NCBI GenBank assembly: GCA_002280565.1
Contig: NCEF01000005.1
Span: 75,589 to 137,334, forward strand
DNA from: Sphingomonas sp. 32-66-10
Lineage (GTDB): Bacteria > Pseudomonadota > Alphaproteobacteria > Sphingomonadales > Sphingomonadaceae
DNA length: 61,746 nucleotides
Direction: 5' to 3'
The notes under the pieces were generated by a model. The model searched no databases, was not told the origin of the DNA, and was given only the letters and a program-made list of their open reading frames with translations. Made by a program: the position numbers and the translations under genes. This document shows, in pieces, positions 26,354 to 35,669 of the stretch (its first letter is position 1; the number at the start of each line of letters is the position of its first letter).

Positions 26354-28612
26354 GTGACGCGCAAGGCTCTGTTGCTCGCCGGGGTCGTCCCGCTGGCCCT
26401 GTGTCTGGTCCCGGGGGCCAGCGCGACTGGTGTTCAGGACCTTCAGGACCGCGCGGTCGAACCGCCGCCGCCGTCGGAAACCGCGCTGCCCGCCGATCCC
26501 AGCGATATCCAGTTTTCCGCCGATCTCGCCGAATATGATTCGAACGCCGACGTCGTCACGGTCAGCGGCGATGTGCGCCTGTTCCGTGAGGGCAACCGGC
26601 TGCGCGCCGACAAGGTGGTGTGGAACCGCAAGACCGGTCAGGTGGTGGCGAACGGCAATATCGCCGTCACCAATCCCGAGGGCGACACCGCCTATGGCGA
26701 CCGGATCGAGCTGACCGATTCGCTGAAAGACGGCGTGATCGAGAATATGCTCGTCGTGCTGGAACAGGGCGGGCGCATCGCGGCGGAGCGCGGGACGCGT
26801 GAGGCTGGCGGCGTGATCCGGGTCGATCGCGCGGCCTATACCCCCTGCGCCGTGGTCGATTCGGGCAATTGTCCCAAGGAACCGTCGTGGAAAATCACCG
26901 CGGTCCGCGTCGTCTATGATCCCGCAACGCAACGCATCCGCTATACCGGCGCGCGCGTGTCGCTGTTCGGCATTGCCAGCCTGCCGCTGCCGGTGTTTTC
27001 GCATTCGGTGGGCGACGGCAATGCCAGCGGTCTGCTTGCGCCCGAGCTGCGCTATGACGCGGTCAACGGGTTCGAGGTCGCGCTGCCCTATTATTTCAGT
27101 CTGGCGCCCAATCGCGACCTGACCGTCACGCCGCGCCTGTTCACCGGTGCGCTGCCGATGCTGCAGGCGCAATATCGCCATTTGCTGGACAAGGGCGCGT
27201 TCAGCGTCACCGGCTATGGCACCTATAGCCGCCGCAGCGACGATTTCATTTCGCCCACCCCCGGCGTGTCGAGCGAGAATGCATTTCGCGGCTATATCGA
27301 CGCGGTCGGCCGTTATCAGTTCGACGAAAACTGGAGCACCAGCGGATCGGTCCGGCTGGCGAGCGACCGCACCTTCCTGCGCCGCTACGATATTTCGAGC
27401 GACGACCGGCTGCGCAACAATCTGCGGGTCGAGCGGATCGATCGCGATTCCTATTTTTCGATCAATGGCTGGTTCGTCCAGACGTTGCGCCCGACCGAGA
27501 GCCAGGGCCTGCAGGCGGTGGCGCTGCCCGAAATCGACTATCGGCTGCGCTTCGGCCAGGATCTGATCCCCGGCGGGCGGTTCGAACTGCAGGCCAACAG
27601 CCTGGCGATCGGGCGCAGCGCGGGGCAGGATACGCAGCGCGCCTTTACCTCGCTGCGCTATGACCTGCGCAAGCTGACGGCGTGGGGGCAGGAGGTCACG
27701 CTGACCGCCTATGCCCGCGGCGATGTTTACAACACGCAACAGACCGCCGCCACCAGCGTGGTCAGCTATCGCGGGCTTGAAGGATTTCGCGGGCGCGCGA
27801 TCGGTGCGCTGGCGCTCGACATCAAATGGCCGCTGATCGGCGACGCGTTCGGTGGGATGCAGCGGATCACGCCGCGCTTCCAGATTGTCGCCGCGCCGCG
27901 CGTCGAGAATATCGATGTGCCGAACGAAGACGCGCGCTCGGTCGATCTGGAGGATTCGAACCTCTTCGCGCTCAACCGCTTTCCCGGTTACGACCGGTTC
28001 GAGGATTCGACGCGGTTTACCTTTGGCGTCGATTATGCGCTGTATCTGCCCGGCATTTCGGTCGAGGCGAATGTCGGGCAGAGCTATCGCCTCAATTCGC
28101 GCGCCTCGATCCTGCCGGACGGGACCGGGTTGGACGACCGATTGTCGGACATCGTCGGGCGGACGGTGGTGCGGTACCGCGACTTCCTGTCGGTCACGCA
28201 TCGGTATCGCGTGGACAAGGACAATTTCGCGGTGCGCCGCAACGAAATCGACGCCACGGTCGGATCGCGCACGACGTTCGTGACGCTCGGCTATCTGCGG
28301 CTCAACCGCAACATCCCCTTTGCGCTGGAGGATCTGCAGGACCGGGAGGAAGCGCGAATCGGCGCGCGCGTGCAGATTTCCCGCTTCTGGTCGGCCTTCG
28401 GGTCGGCAGTCGTCGACCTGACCGATGGCGAGGAAGATCCGACCTCGCTGGCCGACGGATTCGAGCCGGTGCGGCACCGGCTGGGCGTCGAATATGAAGA
28501 TGACTGCATCCGCATCGGCCTGACCTGGAAGCGCGATTACCAGACCACGGGCGATGCGCGGCGGGGCAATTCCTATCTGTTCACGCTGGCGCTGAAGAAT
28601 CTGGGGCGTTGA
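26354..28612 (+). CDS. lptD: LPS-assembly outer-membrane protein LptD
   Basis: About 752 residues. LptD forms the outer-membrane barrel that, with LptE, inserts lipopolysaccharide into the outer leaflet. The GTG at 26354 gives a signal peptide (TRKALLLAGVVPLALCLVPG). An OstA/LptA-like beta-jellyroll follows (about residues 55-150: DVVTVSGDVRLFREGNRLRA, KVVWNRKTGQVVANGNIAV), then the LptD barrel (LPLPVFSHSVGDGNASGLL, ending EYEDDCIRIGLTWKRDY). Cysteines in the N-terminal part (YTPC, GNC) and in EDDC could form the inter-domain disulfides known for the family. It is followed by surA-pdxA-rsmA, the classical order. Confidence 0.94.
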   Translation: MTRKALLLAGVVPLALCLVPGASATGVQDLQDRAVEPPPPSETALPADPSDIQFSADLAEYDSNADVVTVSGDVRLFREGNRLRADKVVWNRKTGQVVANGNIAVTNPEGDTAYGDRIELTDSLKDGVIENMLVVLEQGGRIAAERGTREAGGVIRVDRAAYTPCAVVDSGNCPKEPSWKITAVRVVYDPATQRIRYTGARVSLFGIASLPLPVFSHSVGDGNASGLLAPELRYDAVNGFEVALPYYFSLAPNRDLTVTPRLFTGALPMLQAQYRHLLDKGAFSVTGYGTYSRRSDDFISPTPGVSSENAFRGYIDAVGRYQFDENWSTSGSVRLASDRTFLRRYDISSDDRLRNNLRVERIDRDSYFSINGWFVQTLRPTESQGLQAVALPEIDYRLRFGQDLIPGGRFELQANSLAIGRSAGQDTQRAFTSLRYDLRKLTAWGQEVTLTAYARGDVYNTQQTAATSVVSYRGLEGFRGRAIGALALDIKWPLIGDAFGGMQRITPRFQIVAAPRVENIDVPNEDARSVDLEDSNLFALNRFPGYDRFEDSTRFTFGVDYALYLPGISVEANVGQSYRLNSRASILPDGTGLDDRLSDIVGRTVVRYRDFLSVTHRYRVDKDNFAVRRNEIDATVGSRTTFVTLGYLRLNRNIPFALEDLQDREEARIGARVQISRFWSAFGSAVVDLTDGEEDPTSLADGFEPVRHRLGVEYEDDCIRIGLTWKRDYQTTGDARRGNSYLFTLALKNLGR

Positions 28613-28620
28613 GTTCAGAA

Positions 28621-28748
28621 TAATCCTCCCCCGCCAGGGGTAGGTGTCAGCGTAGCTGAGGGAGGGGGAGGAAGCACGACGTGCGAGAAGGCGCAGCCGT
28701 CCTTCCGTCGCCTTCGGCGCCACCTCCCCCTGGCGGGGGAGGATTAGG
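28621..28748. repeat. REP/BIME-like paired palindrome, family 1
   Basis: Same architecture and nearly the same sequence as 23541-23668 (CCTCCCCCGCCAGGGGTAGG ... CACCTCCCCCTGGCGGGGG), inserted between lptD and surA. The following 119 bp to the surA start contain no gene. Confidence 0.75.
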
Positions 28749-28867
28749 ATGCACCCAATCATGACCATTGCGGCGACAGGTTACAGGCCGTAAGCCCCAG
28801 TTCAGGCACAATTGGCGATTACACGACCCCGATGCATGGTTCGGACAGGTTTCAGGCACAGGTGAAA

Positions 28868-30214
28868 ATGACTTCGAAAGTCGCGCGTTTCGGCCGCTTT
28901 ACGGCCCTTGTTCTGGGTATTGCGGGCAGCGCCGCCATTGCGGCGCAGACCGTGGATGACGCGGCGGTGCCGTCCACGGCGAACCTCAACCTGCCAGAAA
29001 ATCTGCAGCTGTTCAGCAAGGCCGATCCCAATGTGCGCAAGCCTACGGCGATCGTGAACGGCTATGTGCTCACCCGCACCGATGTCGATCATCGTGTCAA
29101 TCTGGCGATCGCACTCAACCAGTGGAAGCTGTCCGAGGCGGAGACAGACCAGCTGCGCATGCAGGTGCTGCGCCTGTTGATCGACGAGACCATCCAGATT
29201 CAGCATGCCAAGTCGGAAAGTGTGTCGATCCCCGCCGAGCAGATCGAGCGCAGCTTTGCCGGCATCGCGCGCCGCTACGGGCGCTCGCCCGATCAGATGC
29301 GCGCCTGGCTGACGGAAGTCGGCTCGTCAGAGCGCTCGTTCCGCCGCCAGATCGAGGGTGAGCTGGCGTGGCAGGCGGTGATCCGCCGCAGCGTCGGCCC
29401 GTTCATCAACGTCGGCCAGTATGAGATCGATCAGATCATTCAGTCGATCGAAGCCGCCAAGGGCACCAACGAATATCACCTGCGCGAAATCTACATCCAG
29501 GCGACGCCGGAACGCGCGGGCGAAGTGTTCCAGGCGATGCAGCAGATGATCCAGCAGATGCAGCAGGGTCGTCCATTCGAGTATTTCGCGCAATATTCCG
29601 ACGCGACGACCAAATCGACCGGCGGCGACCTGGGCTGGGTCCGTGCCGAAATGCTGCCCGCATCGCTGTCGCAGGCGGCGCAGCAGATGCAGGTCGGTCA
29701 GGTTGCCGGCCCGATCGAAGTGCCGGGCGGGTTTTCGATCCTGTATCTGGTCGACAAGCGCCAGGTCGGGATGCCCGATCCGCGCGACGCGAAGCTGAGC
29801 CTGCGCCAGCTGACGGTCAAATTCCCGGCCGGCATCACCCAGGCCCAGGCCACCGCCAAAGTCGCCGAATTCGCCGCGGTGCTGAAGGCAACCAATGGCT
29901 GCGGCGCGGTTGGCAAGGCCGCTGAAACGCTGGGCGCCGATGTGATTGACAATGATTCGGTGGTCGCACGCGACCTGCCGCCGCAGTTGCAGGACCTGAT
30001 CCTCGGGCTGCAGGTCGGACAGGCGACGCCGCCATTCGGATCGCCGACCGATGGCATCCGCGCGCTGGTGCTGTGCGGGCGTGATGACCCCAAGACCGCC
30101 GCCGCACCGTCGCCCGACCAGATCCGCGACGGGCTGGAAGAGCGCCGTACCAATTTGCGTGCCCAGCGCCTGCTCAAAGATCTGCGCCGCGACGCAATCA
30201 TCGAGTATCGCTGA
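28868..30214 (+). CDS. surA: periplasmic peptidyl-prolyl isomerase / chaperone SurA
   Basis: About 448 residues. SurA is a periplasmic chaperone that escorts outer-membrane proteins, including LptD, to the BAM complex. A signal peptide (VARFGRFTALVLGIAGSAAI, cleaved after AAQ) is followed by the SurA N-domain (KPTAIVNGYVLTRTDVDHRV) and one parvulin domain (about residues 200-300: YHLREIYIQATPERAGEVFQ, KSTGGDLGWVRAEMLPASL). A second, degenerate parvulin-like region follows (DAKLSLRQLTVKFPAGI). The ATG at 28868 gives the signal peptide; a few upstream in-frame codons exist. Confidence 0.93.
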   Translation: MTSKVARFGRFTALVLGIAGSAAIAAQTVDDAAVPSTANLNLPENLQLFSKADPNVRKPTAIVNGYVLTRTDVDHRVNLAIALNQWKLSEAETDQLRMQVLRLLIDETIQIQHAKSESVSIPAEQIERSFAGIARRYGRSPDQMRAWLTEVGSSERSFRRQIEGELAWQAVIRRSVGPFINVGQYEIDQIIQSIEAAKGTNEYHLREIYIQATPERAGEVFQAMQQMIQQMQQGRPFEYFAQYSDATTKSTGGDLGWVRAEMLPASLSQAAQQMQVGQVAGPIEVPGGFSILYLVDKRQVGMPDPRDAKLSLRQLTVKFPAGITQAQATAKVAEFAAVLKATNGCGAVGKAAETLGADVIDNDSVVARDLPPQLQDLILGLQVGQATPPFGSPTDGIRALVLCGRDDPKTAAAPSPDQIRDGLEERRTNLRAQRLLKDLRRDAIIEYR

Positions 30215-30217
30215 GCC

Positions 30218-31240
30218 GTGAGCGGCGCGCTGCGCCCGCTTGCGGTTGCGATGGGCGATCCCGCCGGGGTCGGTCCGGAGATTATCGGCAAGGCGTGGCG
30301 CAACCGCGAACTTCATGCGCTCGCGCCGTTTTTCGCGGTCGGCGAACCCGGCGCTATTGCGGCGGTGTGGGACGGCCCGATGGCGCGGATCGGCAGCCCC
30401 GACGAGGCACTGGGCGCGTTTGACGGTGCGCTGCCGGTGCTGGCGGTCGATTGCTCGGCAAGCGTCAATCCGGGGGTTCCCGATGTCGCGGGCGCGCGCT
30501 GTGCGCTCAGCAGCCTGGAGCTCGCCACGGGCCTTGCCCGGTCGGGCGCGGCGGGGGGCGTCGTGACCGGCCCGGTGTCCAAGGCGCAGCTTTATGCGAT
30601 CGGCTTTACCCATCCGGGGCAGACCGAGTTCGTTGCCGAACGCTGTGGCGTTGCGCCCGAAAATGCCGTGATGATGCTCGCCGGGCCGACGTTGCGCGTG
30701 GTGCCGGTGACGACGCATATCGCGCTGGCCGAAGTCGCACCGACCCTCACGATTCCCCTGATCCTGGCCAAGGCACGGGCGACCGCGCGGGGGCTGGCCC
30801 GCAATTTCGGGATCAGCGCGCCGCGGCTCGCCTTTGCCGGGCTGAACCCGCATGCGGGCGAAGGCGGCGCGATCGGGCGTGAGGAGATCGACCTGTTGAT
30901 CCCCGCGATCGAACAGCTCCGCGCTGAAGGCATCGATGCAACCGGGCCATTTGCAGGCGACACGATGTTTCATGCACGGGCGCGGGCGACCTATGACGCC
31001 GCGATCTGCCTCTATCACGATCAGGCGCTGATCCCGCTCAAGACGCTGCATTTTGACGAGGGGGTCAATCTGACCTTGGGCCTGCCGATCGTGCGGACTT
31101 CACCCGATCACGGCACCGCGTTCGGCATTGCCGGCAAGGACATGGCCGAGCCCGGTGCGATGATCGCGGCGATCCGCATGGCGGCACAGGCAGCCGCGCA
31201 TCGCGCTATCTATGATGCAGAGCAGGCCGCGACCGCGTGA
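30218..31240 (+). CDS. pdxA: 4-hydroxythreonine-4-phosphate dehydrogenase
   Basis: 340-residue PdxA, which oxidises 4-phosphohydroxy-L-threonine with NAD+ in pyridoxal-5-phosphate synthesis. [17 protein letters not shown] at the start is the nucleotide/metal-fold signature. Metal ligands occur in [13 protein letters not shown] and [20 protein letters not shown], and [18 protein letters not shown] is typical. GTG 30218 lies three bases after the surA stop. The end overlaps rsmA by four bases (GTGA). Confidence 0.95.
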   Translation: MSGALRPLAVAMGDPAGVGPEIIGKAWRNRELHALAPFFAVGEPGAIAAVWDGPMARIGSPDEALGAFDGALPVLAVDCSASVNPGVPDVAGARCALSSLELATGLARSGAAGGVVTGPVSKAQLYAIGFTHPGQTEFVAERCGVAPENAVMMLAGPTLRVVPVTTHIALAEVAPTLTIPLILAKARATARGLARNFGISAPRLAFAGLNPHAGEGGAIGREEIDLLIPAIEQLRAEGIDATGPFAGDTMFHARARATYDAAICLYHDQALIPLKTLHFDEGVNLTLGLPIVRTSPDHGTAFGIAGKDMAEPGAMIAAIRMAAQAAAHRAIYDAEQAATA

Positions 31241-31973
31241 CCAAGCTGCCGCCGCTGCGTGAAGTGATTGCGAAACACGGGCTCTCCGCCAGCAAGGCGT
31301 TGGGCCAGAATTTCCTGTTCGATTCGCAACTGCTCGACCGGATCGCGCGGTTGCCGGGCGATCTCAAGGGTGCCGAGGTGTTCGAGGTCGGCCCGGGCCC
31401 CGGCGGCCTCACGCGCGCACTGCTGGGGGCAGGCGCACAGGTGACGGCGGTTGAGCGTGACCGGCGCTGTATCCCCGCGCTGGAGGAACTGGGCGAGGCG
31501 TTTCCGGGGCAGCTCAAGCTGATCGAGGGCGATGCGCTGGAGGTGGATGCCCCGGCGCTGTTTTCCGGCAAGCCGCATATCGCGTCGAACCTGCCGTACA
31601 ATGTCGGCACGGCGTTGCTGGTCGGCTGGCTGTCGGCGGAGTGGGAGCCGTGGTGGGCGAGCCTGACGCTGATGTTCCAGAAGGAAGTCGCCGAGCGCAT
31701 CGTCGCGACCACCGACAGCGATCATTATGGCCGCCTCGCGGTGCTGGCGCAGTGGCGCAGCAGCGCGCGGATCGCGATGCCGGTCCACCGCAGCGCGTTC
31801 ACCCCGCCGCCCAAGGTGATGTCAGCGGTGGTACATATCGTGCCGACGGACGAGCCGCCGGGGGTGAAGTTCAAGGTGCTGGAGCGCCTGACCGCCGCGG
31901 CATTCGGACAACGCGGCGCGCCGAGACGGTGAGTGTGGCGGAGTTTGTCGCGCTGGCGCGGGCTTTGTCCTAA
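31237..31973 (+). pseudogene. rsmA: 16S rRNA dimethyladenosine transferase rsmA (ksgA), frameshifted with C-terminal gap
   Basis: RsmA dimethylates A1518 and A1519 of 16S rRNA. The first 225 residues look intact: [17 protein letters not shown], the SAM motif [15 protein letters not shown] and the catalytic [11 protein letters not shown], then [11 protein letters not shown] and [15 protein letters not shown]. After LTAAAFGQR the frame reads GAPRR-stop (31932), whereas another frame continues as [18 protein letters not shown]-stop (31973), the expected RsmA ending. Compared with E. coli RsmA about 25 residues (roughly 75-80 bases, not a multiple of three) are missing between these parts, at 31911-31918. 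If translated, the 231-residue product loses most of the small C-terminal domain. The GTG start overlaps pdxA. Confidence 0.8.
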
Positions 31974-32041
31974 GAGGACGATGCTCCCGGGAGTGAAGCC
32001 TGAACCGGATCGGGCATGGACTCGGCTTCCCCGGAGGCGAT

Positions 32042-32491
32042 ATGGTTTTCGTGAGCGTCAGCCGACTGCGCATTCGATCGTGGCGCTTCATGCCCGGCTT
32101 CGCAATCGCGGCGTTGCGCACGCGCGCCCAGGTCAGGGCTGCGGAGGGGTTTCTGGCGGGATCGCTGCTCCCGGATGACGAACGCACTTTCTGGACGATG
32201 ACGCTCTGGCGAGATCAGGCCGCCATGCGACGCTATATGACGAGCGGAGCGCATCTGAAGGCAATGCCAAAGCTGATGATCTGGTGCGACGAGGCAAGCA
32301 TCGTGCACTGGGAACAGGATGATGCAGTGGCGCCCGACTGGACCGAGGCGGACCGGCGCATGCGCGCCGAAGGCAGACCATCCAAGGTACACAACCCTTC
32401 CAGCCGACATGGCGACCTGAGCTATGCTGCGCCGCGAACGACCGGCGCCGTCGCAATGCCCTCCACAGGCGCGCAATCAGGGCGGGATTAG
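32042..32491 (+). CDS. DUF3291/monooxygenase-like dimeric alpha-beta barrel protein
   Basis: 149 residues. FVSVSRLRIRSWRFMPGFAI, FLAGSLLPDDERTFWTMTLW and MRRYMTSGAHLKAMPKLMIW with CDEASIVHW form the pattern of the ferredoxin-like ABM/DUF3291 superfamily, some of whose members bind haem or oxidise small substrates. The last 45 residues are low-complexity and probably disordered. ATG 32042 has a GGAGG site. Its stop codon overlaps that of the convergent TPR gene by four bases. The function is not known. Confidence 0.75.
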   Translation: MVFVSVSRLRIRSWRFMPGFAIAALRTRAQVRAAEGFLAGSLLPDDERTFWTMTLWRDQAAMRRYMTSGAHLKAMPKLMIWCDEASIVHWEQDDAVAPDWTEADRRMRAEGRPSKVHNPSSRHGDLSYAAPRTTGAVAMPSTGAQSGRD

Positions 32492-32994
32492 TTCTTCTTC
32501 TCGTCCGTCTTGGCTGCCGGCACCACCTGCGCGGTGGCGGTCGCGGGCGGGCCCTTGGCAATCGCCGCCGCCAGCTGGGTCGCGTCGGCGCAATTGCCGC
32601 ACAGCGTCTTCAGCCGAGCGAGATTTTCCCGGGCGCGTTCGACCGCGCCCTTCTGCACCATCGCCTCGCCCTGCCCACGCAGTGCGGCCTGATCATTCGG
32701 CTCGAGCGTGAGCGCCTCGCGGTAGAAGCGGATCGCCTTTCCCGGCAGGCCCTGCGCGCGGGCGATTTCGGCGAGCACCAGATAGCCGGCGCGGTTGCGC
32801 GGATCGACGGCGAGCGCGCTTTCGATCAGGCCGTTGGCGGTGTCGAGGTCACCGGCGGCGCGCGCCGCCTTGCCGCGATCGAGCAAAGCGACCGAGCGGG
32901 CGTCGATCTGGTCGTCAGCCCGCTGGGCATTGAGCGAGGTCGAAACGCTGAGCAGCGCGAGTGCTGCGGCGGCCGACACGAGCGAGATACGCAT
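32488..32994 (-). CDS. periplasmic TPR protein
   Basis: 168 residues with a signal peptide (MRISLVSAAAALALLSVSTS, cleaved near LNA) and about three tetratricopeptide repeats (GKAARAAGDLDTANGLIESA; LAEIARAQGLPGKAIRFYRE; GEAMVQKGAVERARENLARL). A CGNC pair sits near residue 140 and the tail is Ala/Pro/Lys-rich. It is likely a periplasmic scaffold. ATG 32994 is chosen because it begins the signal peptide and has GGAG nearby. No catalytic domain is seen. Confidence 0.8.
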   Translation of the reverse strand: MRISLVSAAAALALLSVSTSLNAQRADDQIDARSVALLDRGKAARAAGDLDTANGLIESALAVDPRNRAGYLVLAEIARAQGLPGKAIRFYREALTLEPNDQAALRGQGEAMVQKGAVERARENLARLKTLCGNCADATQLAAAIAKGPPATATAQVVPAAKTDEKKN

Positions 32995-33026
32995 GACAGT
33001 CTCCGGACGTGGAATGGACAAGGCTA

Positions 33027-34211
33027 TCATGCGCGCACCAGCCGCGCGACAAAAAAGCCGTCGGTCGCATCGCGGAGCGGGGTGAGGCGCATGCCCGATC
33101 CATGCGGCGTGCCGAGCGGGAGCGCAAGCGGCTCCGCGCGGAAGGCGGGATTGCGCGCGAGGAAGGCCGCGACCTGATCCGCCCCTTCCGCATCGAGCAA
33201 CGAGCAGACGATATGGATCAGCGCGCCGCCGGGGCGGACCAGCGCCGCGCCGACATCGAGCAACCGGGCCTGTGTCTCGACCAGCCGGGCGAGCCGCGCG
33301 GGGGTGAGCCGCCAGCGCGCCTCCGGGTTGCGGCGCCATGTGCCGGTGCCCGAACAGGGCGCGTCGATCAGCACGACGTCCGCGCGCTCGGCCCAGTCGG
33401 CCAACGCCTCCGCCTCCCGGTTGGGGTTGAGCAGGCGGGTTTCGACGATCTCCACCCCGGCCCGCTGCGCACGTGGAGCTAGACGCGAGAGGCGTGCGCG
33501 GTCGCTGTCGCTGGCGAGGATCGTCCCCTGCCCCGCCATTGCGGCGGCTAGGGCGAGGGTCTTGCCGCCCCCGCCCGCGCACAAATCGACCACGCGCATG
33601 CCCGGGGCGGCGGCAGCGGCGAGCGTCACGGCCTGACTGCCCGCATCCTGCACCTCGAACCAGCCCGCGTCATAGGCGTCGCTCTTGTCCACCTGCGTGT
33701 CGGCGGACAGGCGCAGCGCGAGATCGAAGCCGGGGATCGGCGTGGAATCGGGGAAGGCGGTGGCGAGCTGGTCGCGGTCGGCCCGCAACGGGTTGACGCG
33801 CAGGTCGAGCGGCGCGCGGTCGAGCAGGGCCGCCGCCTGCTCGCCGTCCACGCCCGACGCGGCGAGCGCATCGATCAGCCAGACGGGGGCGGTGCCGGGA
33901 ACGGCGGCAGCCTCATCCGGAGCGATCGGCGCAGGGCCATAGGGGGAGCCATCGAAGGTCGCGGCGAGATCGGGGTCGCGCGCGGCGAGCGCGCGCAGCG
34001 CCGCACGGCCACTCGCCGGAATCTCGCCGCACAGCCGGATCGCGTCATAGACGAGGGCACGGATTGCGCGGCGGTCCTTCGACCCGGCATAGCGGCGCGC
34101 CGCGAGTTCGCGTGCGATCAGCACGTCCGCCGACGCCCCCCCGTCGCGCGCGGCGGCGATGATCGTGTCGAGCAGTTCGATGGCAGTGCGCGTGCGCGCG
34201 GCGGGAGTCAT
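33027..34211 (-). CDS. RsmB/NOP2-family RNA (cytosine-C5) methyltransferase
   Basis: 394 residues. It has an N-terminal NusB-like helical region (about 1-130), a PUA-less linker, and a SAM-dependent methyltransferase domain with motif I VVDLCAGGGGKTLALAA, motif IV VLIDAPCSGTGTWRRNPEAR (Cys) and motif VI GGALIHIVCSLLDAEGADQV (catalytic Cys). These two cysteines define the m5C enzymes. It most likely methylates rRNA (RsmB/Fmu group), though the specificity cannot be fixed from sequence alone. The short final stretch with GFFVARLVRA is typical of the family. Confidence 0.9.
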   Translation of the reverse strand: MTPAARTRTAIELLDTIIAAARDGGASADVLIARELAARRYAGSKDRRAIRALVYDAIRLCGEIPASGRAALRALAARDPDLAATFDGSPYGPAPIAPDEAAAVPGTAPVWLIDALAASGVDGEQAAALLDRAPLDLRVNPLRADRDQLATAFPDSTPIPGFDLALRLSADTQVDKSDAYDAGWFEVQDAGSQAVTLAAAAAPGMRVVDLCAGGGGKTLALAAAMAGQGTILASDSDRARLSRLAPRAQRAGVEIVETRLLNPNREAEALADWAERADVVLIDAPCSGTGTWRRNPEARWRLTPARLARLVETQARLLDVGAALVRPGGALIHIVCSLLDAEGADQVAAFLARNPAFRAEPLALPLGTPHGSGMRLTPLRDATDGFFVARLVRA

Positions 34212-34220
34212 TCCGGCGCT

Positions 34221-34754
34221 TTAGGGGATCGACAACGGTTCGGCGAGGGTCTGCGGGAACGCGCGGATGATCGCCGGGGCGAGCTTGCCGGCGAGCGTTG
34301 CGGGCACATCGGCGCGCGTGCCGGCGGCTTGTGCGGTCAACGCGCTACCGCGCCACACGATTTTGTCGTCCGCGCGGCTGACCAGCTCGACGGTCAGCGT
34401 GGTGACGATCAGGCCGCGCAGCTGGCGCTTGCCTGATGGCAACGCGACGCTGACCGCGCCGCCCCAATTGCCAAGGCCGCCCGATGCGCCCGGCTCGCGC
34501 CCGTTCGACGCAACCGCGCCGCGCTCGGCCCGGGTCACGCCGATCCGCGCGATGTAGCGCCCGCGTGCCTGCGGTGGCAGCGCGGTGAAGCGTGCATCAA
34601 GCAGCGCCTGTTCGACCGCGTCGGCGAAGACCTGACGGATTGCAGCGGGAGTCGCTTCGTCCGCCACCGCCTCGACCGTCACTGTGCCGGGGGTCAGTGT
34701 CGGTGCGTCCTGAACGCCGGAGGCCAGCAGGGCCAGAGCTGCAATCCACATCAT
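34221..34754 (-). CDS. secreted protein of unknown function (177 aa)
   Basis: 177 residues with an N-terminal signal peptide (MMWIAALALLASGVQDAPTL). The rest mixes beta strands (TVTVEAVADEATPAAIRQVF; RYIARIGVTRAERGAVASNG; GLIVTTLTVELVSRADDKIV) in a DUF4136- or GNA1162-like arrangement typical of envelope lipoproteins, but without a lipobox. It lies 9 bp downstream of the rRNA methyltransferase start side and follows the TonB-like gene at 34774 on the same strand, so those two may be cotranscribed. Confidence 0.65.
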   Translation of the reverse strand: MMWIAALALLASGVQDAPTLTPGTVTVEAVADEATPAAIRQVFADAVEQALLDARFTALPPQARGRYIARIGVTRAERGAVASNGREPGASGGLGNWGGAVSVALPSGKRQLRGLIVTTLTVELVSRADDKIVWRGSALTAQAAGTRADVPATLAGKLAPAIIRAFPQTLAEPLSIP

Positions 34755-34773
34755 TTCCGTTCCTTCCAAGAAC

Positions 34774-35610
34774 CTACCGCACGCGCGTTGAATCGAGTTC
34801 GTAATCGATCCGGATCCGCACCCATTCGCCAACCTGATATTGTCCACGCAGCCGCGGCGGGCGAACGCGGAATTGCCAGGCGGCGGCGAGCACGGCGCGG
34901 CCAATCTGCGCGCCGTCCGGATATTCGTCGAGCAATGTACAGCTGTCGATGCGGTAATCCTGCACCGTCCGGCACGCGATCAGCGCCCAGCCCGGCGGAC
35001 GCGCGGTCGAGAGATAACCACGCAATTCGCTATCATAGGGTTCGCGGAACCAGGCGGCGGCGTAGAGCGGCTCGCCATTCGGCCCGCGCCCCTCGACGCG
35101 GCGCGAGTCCCCGGGATCGGGGCCGGGCGCAGGAGGCCCAGCGACGCGGCGCGCGGGGGCTGCCGGACCGGCGGCGGGGCGGCGGGGAAGCGTGCCGATA
35201 TCGGGCATGCGACTGAGCGGGATGTCGAGCAGCACGGGCGGCGCGGGGGGCGGATCGGCGACCACCGGGTCGGACGTCGGCGGCGTGTCCGCATCGCGCG
35301 GCTGGGCGCGCGCTTTGGGCTGGGCCACGGCGTCTGCGGGGCGAGCCTCGGACGGCGGCTCGGGCGCGGGTTCGGGTTCGGGGCTGACGCCGAATGTCGC
35401 CATCGGCACGGTCTCTTCGGGCGGAGCCAGGATGTTGGGCGCGAGCGTCAGCAACAGCAGCGCAACCAACGCCTCGATCACCAGCGCCAGTGCGATCGCC
35501 ATCGCGCGCGTGCCGAACCGTCCCCGCACCCGCTGAAGCAGCGGACGCGAGTCTTCGGGCTGAGGCGGGACGGCGATACTCGACAAGGCGCAGTCGGATT
35601 GCCCGCGCAT
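34774..35610 (-). CDS. TonB-like energy transducer
   Basis: About 278 residues. One N-terminal transmembrane helix (AMAIALALVIEALVALLLLT), a proline-rich periplasmic stalk (PEPEPAPEPPSEARPADAV and further repeats to about residue 165), and a C-terminal domain with LRGYLSTARPPGWALIACRT and WQFRVRPPRLRGQYQVGEWV. That layout is TonB-like, and the final domain would contact TonB boxes. The usual exbB/exbD partners are absent here, so it is an orphan. The GTG/ATG choice is uncertain; ATG 35610 removes a positively charged extension. Confidence 0.7.
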   Translation of the reverse strand: MRGQSDCALSSIAVPPQPEDSRPLLQRVRGRFGTRAMAIALALVIEALVALLLLTLAPNILAPPEETVPMATFGVSPEPEPAPEPPSEARPADAVAQPKARAQPRDADTPPTSDPVVADPPPAPPVLLDIPLSRMPDIGTLPRRPAAGPAAPARRVAGPPAPGPDPGDSRRVEGRGPNGEPLYAAAWFREPYDSELRGYLSTARPPGWALIACRTVQDYRIDSCTLLDEYPDGAQIGRAVLAAAWQFRVRPPRLRGQYQVGEWVRIRIDYELDSTRVR

Positions 35611-35640
35611 TGCGTCGAAATGATGTCGGGCCCGTTGCAA

Positions 35641-35664
35641 CCCTCCCCCTGGCGGCGGAGGATG
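35641..35664. repeat. single family-1 REP arm
   Basis: CCTCCCCCTGGCGGCGGAGG is a degenerate single arm of the family-1 palindrome, placed between the TonB-like gene and the hybrid kinase. Confidence 0.5.
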
Positions 35665-35669
35665 ATTGC

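Noticed and set aside
26333-28768. 811-codon open frame on the minus strand over lptD
   Set aside because: High-GC antisense shadow. The sense frame has a signal peptide, OstA and LptD features; the antisense product is Arg/Asp-rich with no domain.
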